Below are positions 58,168 through 64,000 of a DNA stretch of 64,000 nucleotides, one piece after another. How positions within the stretch are numbered: position 1 is the stretch's first letter; each line of letters opens with the position of its first letter. Below the pieces are notes generated by a model that saw only the letters and a program-made list of their open reading frames with translations, searched no databases and had not been told where the DNA came from. This stretch comes from Sialis fuliginosa (Eukaryota; Arthropoda; Insecta; Megaloptera; Sialidae). Location of the stretch: assembly GCA_961205875.1 (NCBI GenBank), contig OY540813.1, positions 958,501 through 1,022,500 of the forward strand. The letters run 5' to 3'. Position numbers and translations under genes: made by a program.

Positions 58168-58985
58168 AATAGCATTTAATATTAATTTACACGTTCAATT
58201 ATAAAACTTTAATACCTCTACGTCTTATTTTCTTGTATTTTAGTCGATATTTGTGTGACGAGTTGAAGTTCACTGCAGGAAATTTCACTAAAAAATTTAG
58301 AATTTTTGATTTCGTTAAAAGTATGTTTATTGTATAGAAAATGACGTGAAAAGTTGTTTGTTTCAAACCGCAGGTCTGTATCTCAAACCGTTCTCGAGAT
58401 ATAGCCTCTCAAAGTTTTAGTTTTTTCAAATTTTTGGAGAAAAAAGGCCATAACTTTTGAACGCGTGGTCGGAATTGATTTTAGTTGACGGATTTGAAAT
58501 CAGCGTGTCGAAATCTATATAATGACATGTATAATACCTTAAAACTCGGAAAAAAAAATTTCGCGAAAAATCGAAAAAATTCAAAGGGGTATACATTAAA
58601 AAAATGTCGATTTTTGACCAAAATTTTTTTGTCGGATTTTAAAGTATTATACATATCATTATATAGATTTTGACACGCTGATTCCAAATCCGTCAACTAA
58701 AATCAATTCCGACCACTCGTTCAAAAGTTATGGCCTTTTTTCTCAAAAAATTTGAAAAAACTAAAACTTTGAGAGGCTATATCTCGAGAACGGTTTGAGA
58801 TACAGACCTGCGGTTTGAAACAAACAACTTTTCACGTCATTTTCTATACAATAAACATACATTTAACGAAATCAAAAATTCTAAATTTTTTAGTGAAATT
58901 TCCTACAGTGAACTTCAACTCGTCATACAAATATCGACTAAAATACAAGAAAATAAGACGTATAATCATTTAGTTACTATATATA
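58168..58985. mobile_element. Foldback palindrome, family D copy 2
   Basis: About 818 bp, nearly symmetrical around 58590, matching 18865-19672 in opposite orientation (its left flank TAGCATTTAATATTAATTTA equals the complement of the right flank there). Halves share CCGCAGGTCTGTATCTCAAA and GGCCATAACTTTTGAACG inverted. No coding capacity beyond mirror-image frames. Confidence 0.85.
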
Positions 58986-59164
58986 CGATACTGCTCAAAA
59001 AATTATCTAACTATTGGTGAAAACCGCGTTGAAATCGGTTCAGTAATTCCCAAGTCTATAAGTCACACACAAACGAACATTAATTTTTGTATATATAGAT
59101 ATATTTTTTTAAAGAAATACCATATAGAACAATGTTATATTAATTTAAGATAATAATCTATGTA
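58986..59164 (+). mobile_element. Retroelement-like 3' tail
   Basis: GAAAACCGCGTTGAAATCGG, TTCAGTAATTCC and CACACACAAACGAACATTAA, ending in TATATATAGATAT; near-identical to 46875-46990. The pattern (sentence-like conserved 3' segment plus AT microsatellite) is typical of 5'-truncated non-LTR copies. Confidence 0.6.
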
Positions 59165-59556
59165 CAGTCACCTGCATTAATGGTCTTGCAGTTTGTATTC
59201 ATTTTCGTTTATCACAAACTTAGTAGGCTCCTCCCATTTGTGCAATTATAATATTTAAATCATTTCTCCATGTATTAAACAAAGACAGATATTTAGAAAT
59301 TCATTTGCTAGATAAAGAACTACTCTTCGTTTATAATAGGTACTCATATATATTTGTGCAATTAAATTATTATGTAATCTATTAAAAATTGTATACGTAA
59401 ATTTTGTGGCAATAAATATTTGATATTCCGAATTTTAGTATTTAAATATATTAAACTTGATAGAAAAAGATAACCGATGATGTTTGTCTTTAAATTTGGA
59501 ATCTGTTGTAAGCGATTCTAGCCTTTAGGGTGCCAGACGAGTTCTGCAGGCGACTG
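59165..59556. mobile_element. TA-flanked MITE family M, copy 2 (392 bp)
   Basis: Ends CAGTCACCTGCATTAA and GTTCTGCAGGCGACTG, TA on both sides. The interior is the reverse complement of 55306-55701 (GGCTCCTCCCATTTGTGC, AAAGATAACCGATGATG). Confidence 0.85.
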
Positions 59557-60711
59557 TAACATACATATATTTTATATACATATAATAGTGGTGACATTAA
59601 ATATGAATTCCGGTCGAAATTCTCTATTTAAAATATACATTTGTCAGCAGACGAGACTTACCTGACTCTCGTCTCGTCTTGTGTGCATCAGCCCTAATCT
59701 CGAGTAGGTATTTTATTATTATTAATAAATAACCTACCAAACTTGTCGTGTATAGTTTTAGAACGCAGGCCGACAACATGATATCTACTAAATATTAACA
59801 AATCAATTTTGTAAGAGAGATCTCACATTTCAATCTAGATTTACACAAAGGAAGAGAATAAAACGAATCAAGTAGCCCTGTTGGAATGAATAATGAGGCG
59901 CTACCTCAACAAAAGTCACTCAAATGTGTTCTCAACAAAATGTATAATCAGTTTTTTATAAGTAGATACCATTTTTAGAGATTCCATTGTGTTTATTTAT
60001 TTATAATTAAATTTAATTTTTTTTTATTCGTGTTCTTTTATATTTTATACGAGCGTGTTGGACCCGGTGTTATCCGGGTTAATATCCACAAATTATACGC
60101 AGAAATCTTCTTCGTGAAATACTCTATGTATTAGTGAAAACCGGAATAAAATCAGTTTAGAGTCTATGAAAATAAAAAATAATTAAAAAATAGGTTACCA
60201 ACTATCATAATCGATTTCAATAAATGAAATGTTTCTTTATATTTCAATTTTCAATCAATATAGGTATTTCAAAAGGAATTTAGGAAGTTATTGTAATCGG
60301 TCCGAAAATAAAAATCAAAAATTTCAATATATTTTTATATTTCAAGGTCACTATAGTATATTTACACTATTTTCAGTACGTTTTTTACGTGTACGAAATC
60401 TCGGAAATAAAAAATGCTATTGACTTCGTTAGGGTGCCAATCGAAGCGTCTTGACGTGAATATGATCTGAAAGAAAGGATTTTTCAAAATTCAAACCCTA
60501 CGGGGGTAAAAAGGGTGTAAAAGTTTGTGTGGGTAAAAATATTTTTTTTTTTGGTCGGATTTACTTGAAACTTATTTTTTATTTAAACATGTATTTCAGT
60601 ATTTTTTTTTTGTTATACGTGTCTGAACAGTTATTGAAGGGGTGAAAACCACCCTCAAAATTTGAATTTTGAATACTAATACATGTTGCCTTGGAAACTA
60701 ATTACATATTA
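59557..60711. other. Spacer with degenerate repeat
   Basis: No gene seen. A dispersed repeat at about 60480-60700 (CCCTACGGGGGTAAAAAGGG, TGTTGCCTTGGAAAC) is related to the blocks at about 13740-13860 (inverted) and 29930-30010. Confidence 0.4.
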
Positions 60712-61062
60712 AAAAAAAAATTCAAATAAACTACATAGAAACAATAAATAATCAGTATTCTAAAGGGTCAAACCTACGGATTGTTTTTTGTTGGAGTTAG
60801 TCATACAGTCTTCTGTAAACAAATTAGCGCCCGCGCAAGACAGTGTCTGTTTTTTATTTTTGACAAATTCCATTAAAAATTTTTATATACGTATTAAAAA
60901 AAAATTCAAATAAACTATATGGAAACAATAAATAATCAGTATTCAAGTATTGATAGTCAAACAATGTTGGTTGTGTGGACCTAAAGGGTCGAACCCACGG
61001 ATTGTTGAAGTTAGTCGTACAGTCTTCTGTAAACAAATTAGCGCCCGCGCAAGACAGTGTCG
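60712..61062. repeat. Imperfect tandem duplication
   Basis: AAATAAACTACATAGAAACA, GTCTTCTGTAAACAAATTAG and CGCCCGCGCAAGACAGTGTC occur in order at about 60722-60848 and again, with small changes, at about 60907-61062. The GC-rich CGCCCGCGCAAGACAG stands out in this AT-rich region. Confidence 0.75.
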
Positions 61063-61572
61063 CCCCTTCCGGCGGTCATCATAATCAAAAAAACAACACT
61101 CCCGCCTCTCGCGGCAGATGCTGGAATCTTGTTATTAATTCGTTTACTGGATTTATCAGCAGGTGGCCGTCCGATATGGCCCAACTATATAATGTGACGT
61201 TACGTTTGCGAGTGTGTGTGTGTCTGTGTGTCTGTGTGTTACGAAATTTCAGCGTTTTGTATACAGATTTCATCAGAATATGTGTCACATGTCTTTTTTA
61301 ATGTTCGTTTAAAATTAACATTAAGATTGTGACAATTGATTATAAGGTATTTGATGTGTTATAAGAAATCACGGTTTTTGTTTTAGATATTATAGAAGCT
61401 AGAAGCAGGGGCGCTTGTCCAGTGGGCACTGTCTATAAGGGGTAATAATGTGAGGACTTTTTTTGGCTTTGAAAAAAAAAGTTGTAAAAGTCTTTTTTCT
61501 TCAACTTTGGTTTTAATTTTTACTTATTACCGTATGATTTTTTTTTGGTCGAGATATGCTTGTTTGAAGATG
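61063..61572. other. Spacer with GT microsatellite
   Basis: No gene recognised. A GTGTGTGTGTGTCTGTGTGT microsatellite lies at about 61212-61240. Confidence 0.35.
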
Positions 61573-62050
61573 AGGTACTGACACCAGTTATGGCCGCTAT
61601 AAGAGCAAGGTTTACTGTTTTTGTAATTCTCATGATCTCATATTACTAATAAAACAAGTAACTCTTTATTTAATCAATTTAATTACCAAAGTCCGCAAAT
61701 GTAGTTTGTTTTTTTTAAATTATAGTCTCTATTTTGTTTATGTTTTTTCTCCAGTAATGGATAATATGAAATCAGTAATGATCACGCAGTAATGGACACT
61801 TGCTAATGATAAGTACTACGACACAAAATATATAAAATAAAGAATCGTCAAATTTGAAAAAATGTAAAGCAGTTTTTATGATAATATAATAATTAATAAA
61901 TAAATTATACTAATAATTAGTTTAAATGTCCACCATTTTGACACATATTGGCCTCATGTCATCAAATCACGCTGTAAGACAGTTAAATGTATATATATTA
62001 ATATTCAGAAATGATAGTAATCAAATATCAACACATATTTTACAAAAGTA
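61573..62050. mobile_element. Family I element copy
   Basis: It opens GAGGTACTGACACCAGTTAT and GGCCGCTATAAGAGC, has the family's middle (AGTAATGGACACTTGCTAAT, GATAAGTACTACGACAC) and the sub-terminal GTCATCAAATCACGCTGTAA. It is cut off by the family H tail at 62096. Confidence 0.7.
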
Positions 62051-62095
62051 TTTTTTATCGACCTGTTTAATTTATGGTCAAAAATATCGGTTAAA

Positions 62096-62260
62096 AATGA
62101 CAAGGATTCAGGGGACGGACGGACGGACACACAGACAGACAAACACGGAACGAAAAGTATTTGCCTTGACGTGAAACGGATAAATCAATTTAAAATTTTG
62201 AAATCAATCTGAAACGATCACATAGCTTCTCGTATCTTCGATATTGCGAGGAAGCAATAA
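62096..62260 (+). mobile_element. Family H retroelement-like tail, copy 6 (5'-truncated)
   Basis: GACAAGGATTCAGGGGACGG to GCTTCTCGTATCTTCGATAT plus TGCGAGGAAGC. It lies directly inside or next to the family I element, whose sequence stops here. Confidence 0.8.
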
Positions 62261-63417
62261 TAAAAAAAAATCTCCAGTGTTTTTTCAAATCTCTCCTGAT
62301 CAAAATTCAGATCACGAATTAAATTCAGCAGTAGTAAATATTTTATAATCAGGATGTGCTACTGACAGCAGTAGCTACTTCCGGACCGATATTTTCTCGT
62401 CGCAGACATGGGGGGCGGCGATGGTAGGGGGGGGGGAGGCAGACACACCTGTCGTCGGTCTATCAATATACAGTCGATTACAATCAATCGTTCTGGTAAA
62501 TAATTAGCCATGAAATAAAATTAATTGTAACGTTTTATGTATTTGCAACGATCGGATTGTTCTCCTCGTTATAAAGCGCTTGTGCCGCCGCCGCGCTGCT
62601 AGTTTGGCGGTGGTCTGCAGAATTAAATCAACATGTGCAGTGCGTAGAAATAAATTAGGATGGTGTATCTTTTTGAATCTATATATTGCATTACAATACT
62701 TACCTCAGTTATTTAGGGTTGTCAATAAAAAGGGGTAGGGGGTGGGAATTACCTACTGGGAGGGGGGAAGTAACGTAACATGACGCGACGTTTGAAGTAC
62801 AGTCGGGACTCGTTTATTCTAAGTCTCGTTTATCCGAAATTCCGAGTTTCGTTTATTCGTAATTTTTTCTCCATCTTCACCTCCCACAATTCTCGAGTAA
62901 TGGCGTAAACGAACATATTTTTGAAATATTTTGTAGAATGAATTAGAGCATTTGTATTCATCTCATTGACTGTATAATATTTTTCAAAAAATTTTAATTT
63001 TTTAATTTTCGTTGTATGCTACGAACGCAACGAAAATCATATCTATAGATTTGAGGTTAGGTCAGATAGAATACATACATATTATAATTTACACTTATCA
63101 CCGTCGTCACTCGTCACCTTGCTCATATTTTGCCATATTCGAAATTAAAAGTAAAGTAAAATTATTTCACTATCACAATTAACTATTAACGATACATATT
63201 AAATACCAAGGTATATAGACATTTATCACATAACGTATTTCCAACTTAAGAATAGTAAAAATGACAAAATTGTCTGTGATAGCTTTTTTATGATTTTGCA
63301 ATGTCGAATTTGTACTTCTTTGATTGTATATGTTGTTAAAATATCAAAAAATATGAAGACAAGAATAAATAAAGGATTTCTTGTAATTGATATTCTATTA
63401 TACATTTATAACATGAT
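62261..63417. other. Spacer with a GC-rich patch
   Basis: No coding exon recognised. GTGCCGCCGCCGCGCTGCTA near 62582 and GGGGGGCGGCGATGG near 62410 are unusually GC-rich for this window and might be regulatory. A 10-G run is at 62427-62436. The end (63280-63412) repeats 35128-35260. Confidence 0.35.
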
Positions 63418-63733
63418 GATTACAAAATGTTAAGTACTACAGCACAAAATATATAAAAAAAAGAATCGTCAAATTTTAAACAATGTAAAGCAGTTTCTAT
63501 GATAATATAATAATCAATAAATAAATTCTACTAATAATTAGTTTAAATATCTACCATTTTGACACCTATTGGCCTCATGTGATCAAATCACGCTGTAAGA
63601 CAGTTAAATGTATATAGATTAATATTCAGAAATGGTACTAATCAAATATCAACAAATATTTCTAATTCAGTACATTTAATTAAAAAATAGCCATTACTGG
63701 GGTCATATCCAAGACTGGTGCCAGTACCCTATA
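63418..63733. mobile_element. Family I element, right-hand part (inverted)
   Basis: It ends CATATCCAAGACTGGTGCCA plus GTACCCTAT, the inverse of the left end at 37247, and contains ATCAAATCACGCTGTAAGAC. The left end is not present. Confidence 0.7.
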
Positions 63734-64000
63734 AACAATGTCAAAAATAGTAAAAAATCGTAATTCCTAGTAACTTAAATGCGTGAAAAGACAGACATAT
63801 TAAAATTGATCCGACCTAATTGTTTAAAAACGTTTTAAAAATCATATTTGTATATAATTAAAACATAATATAATAGGCTGTTACAATGTAGTAATTTTTT
63901 ATAATGTATTTAAAAATACATATACATATGTTTACAAATTTTATTATAATATAATTATTAATATCTTATCTTTTGGATCTATTGCATTTTTAATAGCAGC
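63734..64000. other. AT-rich end of window
   Basis: No gene or repeat recognised. Confidence 0.35.

Noticed and set aside
1-64000. tRNA, rRNA or snRNA genes
   Set aside because: I looked for B-box-like GTTCGANTC and conserved rRNA strings by eye and found none. A tRNAscan or Rfam run could still reveal something.

Overview
The window looks like insect (at least arthropod) nuclear DNA. It is strongly AT-rich, the coding exons have GT-AG introns, the gene families are eukaryotic, and the non-coding part is packed with short inverted-repeat transposons (MITEs), foldback elements and retroelement tails. I cannot name the species from the sequence alone.

Left part (1-23,409), gene-bearing. All products were read by joining exons with matching phases. 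From left to right: (1) on the minus strand, the first exon of a C2H2 zinc-finger gene (349-450) whose remainder lies off the left edge, next to a complete paralogue (1152-2877, two exons, 11 fingers), i.e. a tandem duplicate pair; (2) glucosidase II beta subunit (minus, 4055-7605, two exons, C-terminal HDEL); (3) DNA polymerase epsilon subunit 4, a histone-fold protein (plus, 7812-8387, two exons), divergent from glucosidase II beta across about 200 bp; (4) a DNAJC14-type J-domain membrane protein (minus, 10849-17991, seven exons, 961 aa); (5) the nucleolar ribosome-biogenesis factor Noc2 (minus, 19973-23409, seven exons, 775 aa). These are mostly unrelated housekeeping genes (ER glycoprotein quality control, DNA replication, ER co-chaperone, ribosome assembly). 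Nothing suggests one pathway. The introns of genes 2, 4 and 5 and the Noc2-DNAJC14 spacer carry tandem repeats and foldback insertions.

Right part (23,410-64,000), about 40 kb without a convincing gene. It is a mosaic of repeats. Several MITE families have recognisable target duplications: a PIF/Harbinger-like family (506 bp, TAA/TTA), a hAT-like family (8-bp duplication AATACTGG), and TA-flanked families of 399, about 394 and 586 bp. There are also near-complete palindromes of about 800 bp, a 3'-anchored retroelement family ending in a stem-loop, tandem arrays of about 140-145 bp units, long G homopolymers almost all on the + strand, and two copies of a decayed coding fragment that may come from a tyrosine-recombinase-like gene. 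A GC-richer stretch at 35.27-35.86 kb with CRE and CCAAT-type motifs is the only promoter-like area there.

The most unusual signal is the minisatellite filling Noc2 intron 5. It has exact 22-bp spacing, and each unit carries a 12-bp palindrome; sequence variants change both arms together so that symmetry is mostly kept. I found no evidence for a complete new multi-gene system.
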